Positions 50,176 through 58,428 of a stretch of 64,000 nt of DNA are shown one piece after another; within the stretch, counting starts at the first letter, position 1; the number at the start of each line of letters is the position of its first letter. This stretch comes from an uncultured Acidimicrobiales bacterium (GTDB taxonomy: Bacteria; Actinomycetota; Acidimicrobiia; Acidimicrobiales; SZUA-35). Location of the stretch: the NCBI GenBank assembly GCA_937922785.1, contig CALAJQ010000010.1, positions 1 through 64,000 on the forward strand. Direction: 5' to 3'. The notes beneath the pieces were generated by a model. It searched no databases and was not told the DNA's origin. It saw only the letters and a program-made list of their open reading frames with translations. Both the position numbers and the translations under genes were made by a program.

Positions 50176-51669
50176 ATGGCTATATCTTCGGTCGGTCCCC
50201 TCCCCGGATCTTCGGTCGGTCCCCTCGCTGGATCACCCAACATTTTGTTCATCATGAGCGACGATCACGCCGCCCACGCCATCTCCAGTTACGGCAGCAA
50301 AATTAACCAGACCCCAAACCTTGATCGCATAGCAAACGAGGGAATCCGGTTTGACTCGACGTTCTGCACAAACTCAATTTGTGCACCAAGCCGGGCCGCG
50401 ATACTGACCGGCACCTACAACCACATCAACGGAGTTACGACGCTCGACACTCCCCTCGACAACAGCCTCTGGACATTCCCGATGGCTCTCCAATCGGCCG
50501 GATACTCAACCGCAATGATCGGCAAATGGCATTTGGGCCACGGACCCAACGCCGACCCTGCCGGGTTCGACTTCTGGCGGATTCTTCCCGGTCAAGGCCA
50601 CTACCTGAACCCCGTGATGCTTGAAGGGGCGCCACCTGGCTCAACCTATGGACCGAGAGTTGTTGAACGCGGTGGTTACGTCACCGATCTAATCACCGAC
50701 GACTGCATCGAATGGATGGCGGCTCAGTCTGGCGTTTCCGATCAGGCCGGGCCGTGGGCGCTGTTTTGCCACCACAAAGCTCCGCACCGAACCTGGGAGC
50801 CAAGCGCCAAGCATTTCACGATGTATGAAGACGTCGAGATTCCATACCCCGACACTTTTTATGACGACTTGGACGGTCGGGCTGAAGTTGTGCAAGCGGT
50901 CAAGATGCGGATGATGGACCTTGACCCGGTAACTGATCTAAAGGCCACGGTGCCTCCCGGCCTGACCGAGACAGAGGAAATCAACTGGCGTTACCAGCGC
51001 TACATAAAGGACTACCTGCGCTGCGTCGCGTCAATCGACGACAACGTCGGTCGAATGCTCAACTGGTTGGATGAAACCGGTCAGGCCGAAAACACCATCG
51101 TTGTGTACACCTCCGATCAGGGATTCTTCCTGGGAGATCACGGTTGGTTCGATAAGCGCCTCATGTACGAAGAGTCTTTACAGATGCCATTCCTGCTGCG
51201 GTATCCGAACGGGGTTACAAAGCCCGGCTCATCCAACTCCGAAGTGATTACCAATGTTGATTTCGCACCAACTTTGCTCGAGCTGGCCGGCGTTCAAGGA
51301 CCCCCGACAATCCAAGGCAGATCGTTTGCCCCGATGTTGACCGGGGAGATCCCTCCTGACTGGCCGACGTCGATGTACTACAGGTACTGGATGCACCGCG
51401 ACCGAGCCCATCTTTGCCCCGCCCACTACGGCGTCCGCACCAAGACTCACAAGCTGATCTGTTATTACAACCATCCGTTGGATCAGCCCGGCGCCAACGG
51501 CCCGGCGGATGAGATGGAGTGGGAGCTGTTCGATTTGGTTGCCGATCCGCTTGAGACAAACAACATATGGGGCCAGGCCGAGGTTGCGGCAATACAGTCA
51601 GAGTTACTGGCCGAGCTACAACAGCTTCAAGATCAGGTTGGCGATGAGCCATTCAGGAGAAACGCGTGA
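50176..51669 (+). CDS. Sulfatase (formylglycine type)
   Basis: The 497-residue protein has the sulfatase core: metal ligands in NILFIMSDDH (Asp29, Asp30), the modification motif CAPSR (Cys69, converted to formylglycine) followed by AAILTGTYNHING, KWHLGHG, and YTSDQGFFLGDHGWFDKR. No signal peptide is seen, so it may act in the cytoplasm. The N-terminal tail (residues 4-19) is a repeat, SSVGPLPG then SSVGPLAG, encoded by two 24-base units (50185-50232). No formylglycine-generating enzyme gene is in the window. The stop overlaps the decarboxylase start (GTGA). Confidence 0.92.
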   Translation: MAISSVGPLPGSSVGPLAGSPNILFIMSDDHAAHAISSYGSKINQTPNLDRIANEGIRFDSTFCTNSICAPSRAAILTGTYNHINGVTTLDTPLDNSLWTFPMALQSAGYSTAMIGKWHLGHGPNADPAGFDFWRILPGQGHYLNPVMLEGAPPGSTYGPRVVERGGYVTDLITDDCIEWMAAQSGVSDQAGPWALFCHHKAPHRTWEPSAKHFTMYEDVEIPYPDTFYDDLDGRAEVVQAVKMRMMDLDPVTDLKATVPPGLTETEEINWRYQRYIKDYLRCVASIDDNVGRMLNWLDETGQAENTIVVYTSDQGFFLGDHGWFDKRLMYEESLQMPFLLRYPNGVTKPGSSNSEVITNVDFAPTLLELAGVQGPPTIQGRSFAPMLTGEIPPDWPTSMYYRYWMHRDRAHLCPAHYGVRTKTHKLICYYNHPLDQPGANGPADEMEWELFDLVADPLETNNIWGQAEVAAIQSELLAELQQLQDQVGDEPFRRNA

Positions 51670-53099
51670 CACCCGAAGAATTCAGGGCCGCTGGCCATCA
51701 ATTGATCGATTGGATTGCCGACACACGCTCAACTGTTGAGTCCAAGCCAGTCCTAGCCCAAGTGCAACCGGGCGAAGTTCGGTCAAATTTTGAGGTCAAT
51801 GCACCAACCGAACTTGTAGGCATCGAGGATCTTCTCACCGAGCTTGAAAACAACATCATGCCCGGTGTCACCAACGTGCAGCATCCAATGCATTTTGGTT
51901 GGTTCCCGTCGAATGCTTCGTTGTCATCAGTGTTGGGCGACATCGCATCGTCGGGAATCGGCTCGCTGGGAATCTCTTGGGAGAGCAGCCCGGCGCTAAC
52001 TGAAGTTGAGGAGGTCGTGTGCGACTGGATGCGTCAACTGGTTGGCCTCTCCGATGCATGGCACGGCGCCCTGAACGACACCGCCTCGTCATCATGCATG
52101 GTTGCGATGTTGGTGGCTCGCGAACGCGCCACCAACCTTGTGCAGAACCGAGCAGGAACACAATCAGTTGAGACCCCAATGCGGGTGTACACAACGGCCC
52201 AAGCCCACTCGTCAGTGGCCAAGGCGGCGTTGCTGGCCGGATTCGGTTGGGACAACATCGTTTCAATCGAGACCGACCCACGCACCTATGCGATGTTGCC
52301 AGAAGCGCTTGCCAACGCGATGCAAGCCGATGCTGACAACAATATGACACCGGCAGCGGTAGTGGCTTCGGTTGGAACCACGGGCACCACCGCCTTCGAC
52401 CCGGTGGGCGAGATCGTCGAGATTGCCGCCCGCCACAATGCCTTTGTTCACGTGGACGCGGCCCAAGCGGGGACTGCAATGTTGCTTCCCGAGTACCGTC
52501 ACCTTTGGAACGGAGTTGAAGGCGCTGACTGTGTTGCCTGGAACCCTCACAAGTGGATGGGCACCATCCTTGACACGTCGCTGTTCTACATGCGAGACGT
52601 TGACCTACTTAACCGAATCATGTCGACCAACCCCAGCTATCTGATGTCTGCCGCTGATGGTCAAGTTACTCAATATCGCGACTGGGGCATTCCTTTGGGC
52701 CGGCGATTCAGAGCACTCAAGTTGCTGTTTCATTTGCGGCTAGATGGCATCGAATCAGTTAAAGATCGCGTTCGCCGAGACATCGCCAATGCCAAATGGT
52801 TCGAAGCCGTCGTCGCCAGCGAACCAGACTGGGAGGTGTGTGCCCCGGTAGACCTACAAACGGTGTGTGTGCGACATCATCCCCCGCAGCTAAACGGCAG
52901 CCCTGCTTCTACCGAGCAGCTGAACGCCCACACTCTTGAATGGGTGCGCAAAATCAATCGCTCAGGTGATGCCTACATGTCGCCATCGATTCTTGATGAC
53001 CAGTGGATGGTACGGGTATCTGTTGGCGTGGAACTAACCGAACGACACCACGTCGAGCGGTTGTGGGGCTTGATGCAGTCAGCCGTCCAACCCAGCTAG
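51666..53099 (+). CDS. Aromatic-L-amino-acid decarboxylase-like PLP enzyme
   Basis: The 477-residue group II decarboxylase has the PLP lysine Lys296 in WNPHKWMGT, the ring-stacking His181 in TTAQAHSSVAKAALL, Asp264 in FVHVDAAQAG, and VASVGTTGTTAFDPV for phosphate binding. The N-terminus (EEFRAAGHQLIDWIADTRST) also fits the family. Substrates may be aromatic amino acids such as tryptophan or phenylalanine derivatives, or it may be a decarboxylation-dependent aldehyde synthase; the sequence does not decide. It starts with GTG overlapping the sulfatase stop. Confidence 0.92.
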   Translation: MTPEEFRAAGHQLIDWIADTRSTVESKPVLAQVQPGEVRSNFEVNAPTELVGIEDLLTELENNIMPGVTNVQHPMHFGWFPSNASLSSVLGDIASSGIGSLGISWESSPALTEVEEVVCDWMRQLVGLSDAWHGALNDTASSSCMVAMLVARERATNLVQNRAGTQSVETPMRVYTTAQAHSSVAKAALLAGFGWDNIVSIETDPRTYAMLPEALANAMQADADNNMTPAAVVASVGTTGTTAFDPVGEIVEIAARHNAFVHVDAAQAGTAMLLPEYRHLWNGVEGADCVAWNPHKWMGTILDTSLFYMRDVDLLNRIMSTNPSYLMSAADGQVTQYRDWGIPLGRRFRALKLLFHLRLDGIESVKDRVRRDIANAKWFEAVVASEPDWEVCAPVDLQTVCVRHHPPQLNGSPASTEQLNAHTLEWVRKINRSGDAYMSPSILDDQWMVRVSVGVELTERHHVERLWGLMQSAVQPS

Positions 53100-53109
53100 A
53101 TCAACCCGG

Positions 53110-53754
53110 CTAGGCCATTCCGGACTGACGACGGTCACTGTTGGGGTCTCCGAAGTCTTTCTCATAGTCCGCCATAGACGCTTCGATTACCTTCAGCGCG
53201 TGTTCGGCCTCATAGGTACCGGTCACTTCAATTGCGTTTGGCTCAACACCGTTGATGTCCATCTTGTAGGTGGCGAAGTAATGAATCAAACGGTTGATGA
53301 CGACCTTGGGCAAGTGTTTGATACTGGAGGCATAGTCAAACACGGTGTCGCTAGCCAAGATGGCAACGATCTTGTCATCAGCCTCACCGCCATCAAGAAG
53401 TTGGATGCCTCCGACCACTCGGGCTGGTACGACGATGTCGGCACGGTCGATCCGCTGCTGGCTAAGCACACAGATATCTAGTGGGTCCTGGTCACCAAGC
53501 TCCGCACCGGGCGTCAGAGCGGCAACTTGATCTCCACAATAGGTACGCGGGATGAAGCCGTACAGGGTTGGAGGCAACGCCGAGGAGCCCTGCGGTCTGT
53601 CAACGCGAAGGTAGCCAGTTTGCTTGTCGACCTCGTACTTGACTGCGTCGAAAGGCGTGATCTCGATATAGGCCTGCACAGTTTCGGGGGCCTCATCGCC
53701 CACTGGCAGACCATGCCATGGATGGGCGCGAAAACGATCAAAGCTCTTAGACAT
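53110..53754 (-). CDS. ppa: Inorganic pyrophosphatase (family I)
   Basis: The 214-residue enzyme has the family I signature GDQDPLDICVLS (Asp88, Asp90, Asp93), PPTLYGFIPRTYCGD before it, and ADDKIVAILASD after it. It hydrolyses pyrophosphate to phosphate in the cytoplasm. It is longer than typical bacterial PPase (about 170 residues) because of N-terminal (about 20) and C-terminal (about 25) extensions. It is convergent with the decarboxylase gene. Confidence 0.92.
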   Translation of the reverse strand: MSKSFDRFRAHPWHGLPVGDEAPETVQAYIEITPFDAVKYEVDKQTGYLRVDRPQGSSALPPTLYGFIPRTYCGDQVAALTPGAELGDQDPLDICVLSQQRIDRADIVVPARVVGGIQLLDGGEADDKIVAILASDTVFDYASSIKHLPKVVINRLIHYFATYKMDINGVEPNAIEVTGTYEAEHALKVIEASMADYEKDFGDPNSDRRQSGMA

Positions 53755-53799
53755 GTGCCGAGACTAGTAAAGAGATCGATTGATGCCGGGGACGGCCCC

Positions 53800-53823
53800 G
53801 TGGCTAGTGGCTAGTGGCTAGTG
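53800..53823. repeat. Tandem 7-base repeat at the livF stop
   Basis: GTGGCTA occurs three times in succession (53800-53820) followed by GTG. The last unit contains the livF stop codon (complement of CTA at 53818-53820), so every unit provides another in-line TAG on the minus strand, in alternating frames. Confidence 0.85.
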
Positions 53824-54549
53824 ACCGCCAGCGTCGCCGAGGTAGCTCTTGCGCAGGTCGGGGTTAGCCAACAGCGATTCTGCAGTGTCATCCAGAACGA
53901 CTCGTCCAGTCTGGAGAACCCAGCCCCGGTCAGCCAGAGACAGCGCCATGTTTGCGTTCTGTTCCACCATGAAGATTGCAATGCCTTCTTCGTGGATCTG
54001 TTGGATGAGTTCGAAGTTGGTTTGAACCAATGCTGGAGCCAAGCCCATTGAAGGCTCATCCATCAGAAGTACCCGAGGCTGGGCCATCAGCGCCCGCCCC
54101 ATCGCAACCATCTGTTGCTCGCCACCAGAAAGCGTTCCGGCCTTTTGCGAAAGACGCTCTTTCACCCGAGGGAACATGCGGTAAATGCGCTCAAGGTCTG
54201 ACTCGATGCCCTGCTTGTCTTCACGCAGGTATGCGCCAAGCTGAAGGTTCTCAAGCACAGACAATCGCTTAAACAAGCGACGGTTCTCAGGAACCATGGT
54301 GATCCCGCGCTCAACTCGATACGACGTGGGCTTGTCGTTGACCACTTCGCCGTCAAGAACAACTTCACCACTGGTTGGGGTAACCATGCCAAGCAAAGTC
54401 TTCAACGTGGTCGACTTGCCCGATGCGTTACCGCCAAGTAGGCAAACCATTTCGCCGGGATAGATGGCAAGGTTCACGTCTTTGAGAATGTGGACAGCAC
54501 CGTAGTGGGTGTTGATGTTGCGGAACTCCAGAATTGGATCGGCCATCAT
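53818..54549 (-). CDS. livF: Branched-chain amino acid type ABC transporter ATPase LivF
   Basis: The 243-residue ATPase has Walker A GGNASGKST, signature LSGGEQQMVAMGRALM and Walker B VLLMDEPSMGLAP, with LivF-specific ERGITMVPENRRLFKRLSVL and the end segment FMVEQNANMALSLADRGWVL. It powers uptake with LivG. Its ATG overlaps the livG stop (ATGA). It is the last gene of the liv operon. Confidence 0.95.
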   Translation of the reverse strand: MMADPILEFRNINTHYGAVHILKDVNLAIYPGEMVCLLGGNASGKSTTLKTLLGMVTPTSGEVVLDGEVVNDKPTSYRVERGITMVPENRRLFKRLSVLENLQLGAYLREDKQGIESDLERIYRMFPRVKERLSQKAGTLSGGEQQMVAMGRALMAQPRVLLMDEPSMGLAPALVQTNFELIQQIHEEGIAIFMVEQNANMALSLADRGWVLQTGRVVLDDTAESLLANPDLRKSYLGDAGGH

Positions 54550-55331
54550 GCCCTCTTCTCTAGTGGACGGCCCAGATAAGCCTCGATGACCTCTGGGTTG
54601 TTCGACACTTCGTCGAACGAGCCTTGAGCCAGGGTTTCACCGTGGTCAAGACAAACAACTCGGTCAGATACGTCGCGTACAACGTTCATATCGTGTTCGA
54701 TCATCACAATTGTGAAACCCCACTCGCTGCGAAGCTTGCCGATTAGCTCGGTCAGCTCGCCTGACTCTTTGGGGTTCATACCAGCAACAGGCTCATCAAG
54801 AAGCAGTAGCTGAGGTGTTGTAGCCATGGCCCGAGCAATCTCAAGGCGGCGCCGATTGGCGTAGCTCAAAACCGAAGCGGGCTGATCCATTCGATAACCA
54901 ATTAGACGACTACCGAAGAATCCAAGGACCTTCTCGCCGTGCTCACGGATCATTTTTTCTTCTTCTTGGAAAGCCTTTGTGTTAAACAGCGATCCGAAGA
55001 CACCTTGTTTTGTGCGGCAGTGTTGAGCCACCATCACGTTTTCGAGAATGGTCATGTTGGCAAACAGGCGCACGTTCTGGAAAGTTCGCGAGATGCCAGC
55101 CTGAGTCACCTGGTTTGGATCCAAACCGATCATCGACTCACCCTTAAACAAGATTTCTCCCGACGACGGGGTGACCATGCCTGAGATCATGTTGAAGAAG
55201 GTCGTCTTGCCCGCACCGTTAGGCCCGATAACACCGACGATCTCACCTTCGTCGACGTGGAAGTTGAGGTCACGCAAAGCGTGAAGGCCACCAAAGGTGA
55301 CGCTGAGGTCTTTGATGTCAAGCAGTCTCAT
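54546..55331 (-). CDS. livG: Branched-chain amino acid type ABC transporter ATPase LivG
   Basis: The 261-residue ATPase has Walker A GPNGAGKTTFFN, a LivG-type signature LSYANRRRLEIARAMA, Walker B LLLLDEPVAGMNPKESGEL and the LivG end MIEHDMNVVRDVSDRVVCLD. Its ATG overlaps the livM stop by four bases and its stop overlaps the livF start, so stoichiometry with its partners is set by coupled translation. Confidence 0.95.
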   Translation of the reverse strand: MRLLDIKDLSVTFGGLHALRDLNFHVDEGEIVGVIGPNGAGKTTFFNMISGMVTPSSGEILFKGESMIGLDPNQVTQAGISRTFQNVRLFANMTILENVMVAQHCRTKQGVFGSLFNTKAFQEEEKMIREHGEKVLGFFGSRLIGYRMDQPASVLSYANRRRLEIARAMATTPQLLLLDEPVAGMNPKESGELTELIGKLRSEWGFTIVMIEHDMNVVRDVSDRVVCLDHGETLAQGSFDEVSNNPEVIEAYLGRPLEKRA

Positions 55332-57148
55332 GCTGGGGCCACCTGACTCCCGCCGGGTGCCGGGTTGTCGTCGTCTTCATCGGTGTCCACCTCGCCCTTA
55401 AGCCAGGCGTCTTGAAGGAATTCATCCTGGTGAAGTTCACGGCTACGGCGGGCGTTAGGTACAAGACCTTCAGGCCGCTTAAGCATCATCCAGATAAGGA
55501 GCGCTCCATAGATCAGCAACTTGTACTGGCTGAACTCTTGAAGGAGACCCGGCTGCTTAGGACCACCCAGCACACCGATCAGAACAACAGATCCGACGAT
55601 GACTCCCATGATGTTGCCCATGCCGCCCACGATCACGACCACAAGAATAATGATCGAGACGAGAATCAAGAAGCTGGTTGGGAAGATCGAGCCAACCTTG
55701 GCTGAGAAGATTGCTCCGGAGAAAGAAGCAAGCACGGCGCCAACAACAAACGCCATGAGCTTGGCGTTAACCGTGTTAATGCCCATAGCTTCAGCCACAG
55801 ACTCGTCTTCACGAATTGCCATCCACGCCCGACCAAGCCTTGACCGTTCAAGCCGCCATGACGCGTAAATCGATATGGCAGCAAAGAACATGACCAGATA
55901 GAAGACTGATCTTGGGTTGGTGCCAGCTACCTCAAAGAGACCGAAGTCGGCTGGCGGAACCTGGGTGATGCCCTGGGCGCCGTTGAAGTAGCCCTTCAAC
56001 CAGTCAGACAAAAACAACAGGCGGATGATCTCACCAAAGCCCAAGGTGACGATGGCCAAGTAGTCACCGCGCATTCGAATAACTGGTGCGCCGATTATCA
56101 AACCAGCGATTCCAGCCATGATCACACTGGCAATCAACGCGACAAACCATGGAGTGGTTGGAAACCATTCGGGCCAGTCTGGGCCTCGGTTAGAAGCAGT
56201 CAGAACTGCTGTGGTGTAGCCACCAACCGCAAAGAAGGCCACGTAACCAAGGTCAAGGATTCCCGCTAGGCCAACCACGATATTCAGCCCGAGGGCCAGC
56301 AACAAGAAGATGCCGACGTTAGCCATCAACTCTTGAGTGATCTTGCCAGTCACCATTGGAATGATGATTAGGGCGACGGCCGAAAGCCCGATCAGAATTG
56401 CAGTCTGACGGGTCTTGGCTTCACCGGTTAGTGCGTGATAGTCGCCCTTGACTTCGGCGATCTTCTCTCTGGCACCAGACAAGGTGTAAGCCACCGCTAG
56501 CCCAGCAATCACCAGGGCCGCATACCACTCGAGGCCGCCTCGAGGTCCATAAAGGAGGTCATCCAAGAAGTCGAACAGATCGGTAATGAAGGTCTCGAAG
56601 ATGGCAAAGAACAGGACAGCGCCAATCGCAGCCAGTACCGCTCGCCTGGCTGTGGCGTCAAGCAGATGGAGACTGGCCCCGAACGCACCTAGGACTCCGC
56701 AGATAACGGGCCAGGCGATCACGCCAAGACCAATTCCCTGCGAGAAGGTCAAGAAGTCAACCAACTGTGGGCTCCAGTTGACCAACGGATCACGTAGATC
56801 AAACTGGTTGACCAACAGCAACAGAACCGACAGACCAAGTCCACCGACAACTCCGGTTGCTGCTCCGGTAATGACGTCGCCGACGCCCTGCTTTGTGGCC
56901 GTCATGCCCTCAAGCACGACCTGCTTTGAAACTGTCCAACCGAACATGATTGGGAGCCAAAGAAGAGACAAGTAGCCAAGCGAGAGAATCCCGTTAACGA
57001 CTTGCCGAGGATCAAGACCTACTGGCAATCCCGCAAGTGCGATGAACACCAAACTGATAGCCAGCACAGCGCCGACGTTCAGCACCTTGCGGGTGTCAAG
57101 TGCCGAGCCTGAAGCCGAAGCGGCGTTGTTTCCAAGTGCGGTGGTCAT
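55328..57148 (-). CDS. livM: Branched-chain amino acid type ABC permease LivM, N-terminally extended
   Basis: The permease core is in the C-terminal half: ANVGIFLLLALGLNIVVGLA, LDLGYVAFFAVGGYTTAVL, and the ATPase-contacting loop RSRLGRAWMAIREDESVAEAMGINT. The total of 606 residues is well above the usual 300-420. The additional N-terminal portion (about 1-270) holds roughly six further hydrophobic helices, including LNVGAVLAISLVFIALAGL and a Gly-rich GAATGVVGGLGLSVLLLL. The tail (from about 570) is hydrophilic and acidic. The ATG overlaps the livH stop, and no better internal start is apparent. Confidence 0.92.
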   Translation of the reverse strand: MTTALGNNAASASGSALDTRKVLNVGAVLAISLVFIALAGLPVGLDPRQVVNGILSLGYLSLLWLPIMFGWTVSKQVVLEGMTATKQGVGDVITGAATGVVGGLGLSVLLLLVNQFDLRDPLVNWSPQLVDFLTFSQGIGLGVIAWPVICGVLGAFGASLHLLDATARRAVLAAIGAVLFFAIFETFITDLFDFLDDLLYGPRGGLEWYAALVIAGLAVAYTLSGAREKIAEVKGDYHALTGEAKTRQTAILIGLSAVALIIIPMVTGKITQELMANVGIFLLLALGLNIVVGLAGILDLGYVAFFAVGGYTTAVLTASNRGPDWPEWFPTTPWFVALIASVIMAGIAGLIIGAPVIRMRGDYLAIVTLGFGEIIRLLFLSDWLKGYFNGAQGITQVPPADFGLFEVAGTNPRSVFYLVMFFAAISIYASWRLERSRLGRAWMAIREDESVAEAMGINTVNAKLMAFVVGAVLASFSGAIFSAKVGSIFPTSFLILVSIIILVVVIVGGMGNIMGVIVGSVVLIGVLGGPKQPGLLQEFSQYKLLIYGALLIWMMLKRPEGLVPNARRSRELHQDEFLQDAWLKGEVDTDEDDDNPAPGGSQVAPA

Positions 57149-58290
57149 GCTCGGTCCTCCGATGAGAGACGCTCACCGAAGAGGCCGGTGGGCTTAACTA
57201 GTAGAACGAGAATCAACAGCAAGAACGCAACAGCGTCTCGAAGCTGAGTAGGTCCGGCAACTCCCAGAGGTTCCAGAAGCATTAGTGGGGCAAGAGCTTC
57301 GGCTGTTCCAAGTGAAACGCCGCCAGCCATTGCGCCGCCCAGGTTTCCAACACCACCCACTACTGCAGCAGTAAAGGCCTTGATGCCTGGGAGGAAGCCC
57401 GTGGTTGCGATCACTGAACGGAACAAAAGGCCCCAAAGGATTCCGGCAATGCCAGCCATTGCGCCGCCAACCGCAAAGGTAGTAACGATTGTCTTGTTGA
57501 CGTTGATGCCCATGAGGGAGGCGATCTCTTTATCTTCCGCCACCGCTCGCATAGCTTTTCCGGTCTTGGTTCGCTCTACGAAGTACCACAGGCCAGCCAT
57601 TGAGAAACTAGCTACAACCAGAACAAGCAGCTTCGTGCCTTCAACTTCGAAGGCGAACGCATCGCCGAGGAGATCAAAGCGACGCTTCTTTTGCAGCCAT
57701 TCTGGGTTCGGTGGGTAGCCCTTTGCGCCGGGGCCGAACAGCAAGATGACCGCGTTCTGAATAAAGAACGAAACACCGATCGAGGTGATCAGTGGGATCA
57801 GACGGGGACTGCCTCGCAGCGGTCGGTATGCAACTCGTTCCATCAGCACAGCTGCGCCGGTGGCGATAAGCGCAGCCAGTACGGCGGTCATGATCACCGA
57901 AGGGATGAATGCGCCGCCTTCCCAAAGGCCCGCATCAGCCAACTTGTTGGAAGTTACGAAACCGGTGAAAGCTCCAAGCATGAACACTTCACCGTGGGCG
58001 AAGTTGATGAAACCAAGTACGCCATAAACCATTGAGTAGCCGAGGGCGATCAAGCCGTACATGGCTCCCTGGCTCAAGCCGGTGACTACAAGGCCTTTGA
58101 TCTGTTCCGCAGTTAGCGGCTGGGCATCAGGGTTACGCCAGCGGGCGAACGGATTGTTCGGGTCAATCTGTTGCCACACGAAGGCAATCAGCCCTATGGC
58201 AATGGCTCCGATCAGCAGGAACCTCAACAGGGTCAGAAACTTATCTACCCCTGTTTTCTTTGAACCTTTTGCTTTTACAGCAGTCGTCAC
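57145..58290 (-). CDS. livH: Branched-chain amino acid type ABC permease LivH
   Basis: The 381-residue permease has an N-terminal helix (about 22-42), then the LivH core beginning VVTGLSQGAMYGLIALGYSM and VYGVLGFINFAHGEVFMLGA, and the ATPase-coupling loop RTKTGKAMRAVAEDKEIASL. It is longer than usual (about 300) because of the first 70 residues. The start is GTG 58290. A 138-base gap with stem-loops separates it from the substrate-binding protein gene upstream; the three genes downstream are all overlapped. Confidence 0.94.
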   Translation of the reverse strand: MTTAVKAKGSKKTGVDKFLTLLRFLLIGAIAIGLIAFVWQQIDPNNPFARWRNPDAQPLTAEQIKGLVVTGLSQGAMYGLIALGYSMVYGVLGFINFAHGEVFMLGAFTGFVTSNKLADAGLWEGGAFIPSVIMTAVLAALIATGAAVLMERVAYRPLRGSPRLIPLITSIGVSFFIQNAVILLFGPGAKGYPPNPEWLQKKRRFDLLGDAFAFEVEGTKLLVLVVASFSMAGLWYFVERTKTGKAMRAVAEDKEIASLMGINVNKTIVTTFAVGGAMAGIAGILWGLLFRSVIATTGFLPGIKAFTAAVVGGVGNLGGAMAGGVSLGTAEALAPLMLLEPLGVAGPTQLRDAVAFLLLILVLLVKPTGLFGERLSSEDRA

Positions 58291-58336
58291 TGACTACCCC
58301 CTATTTATGCGTTGACCGAGGCTTCCACTAAAAGTG

Positions 58337-58397
58337 GCGTCGGCCCCGCCCAAGATGATGGGCGGAGCCGACGCTCAATTCAACCTTTAGTTGAATT
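58337..58397 (-). terminator. Two adjacent stem-loops between the substrate-binding protein gene and livH
   Basis: GCGTCGGCCCCGCCC (58337-58351) pairs with GGGCGGAGCCGACGC (58360-58374), 15 positions with one mismatch. Next to it, AATTCAAC (58377-58384) pairs perfectly with GTTGAATT (58390-58397), and CCACT/AGTGG forms a small loop at 58325-58337. No long U run follows. An attenuator or mRNA-stabilising structure that lowers permease expression relative to the binding protein is likely. Confidence 0.7.
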
Positions 58398-58428
58398 TAT
58401 TCCTAATTCGTTTTGTTCGATCAGCTCT

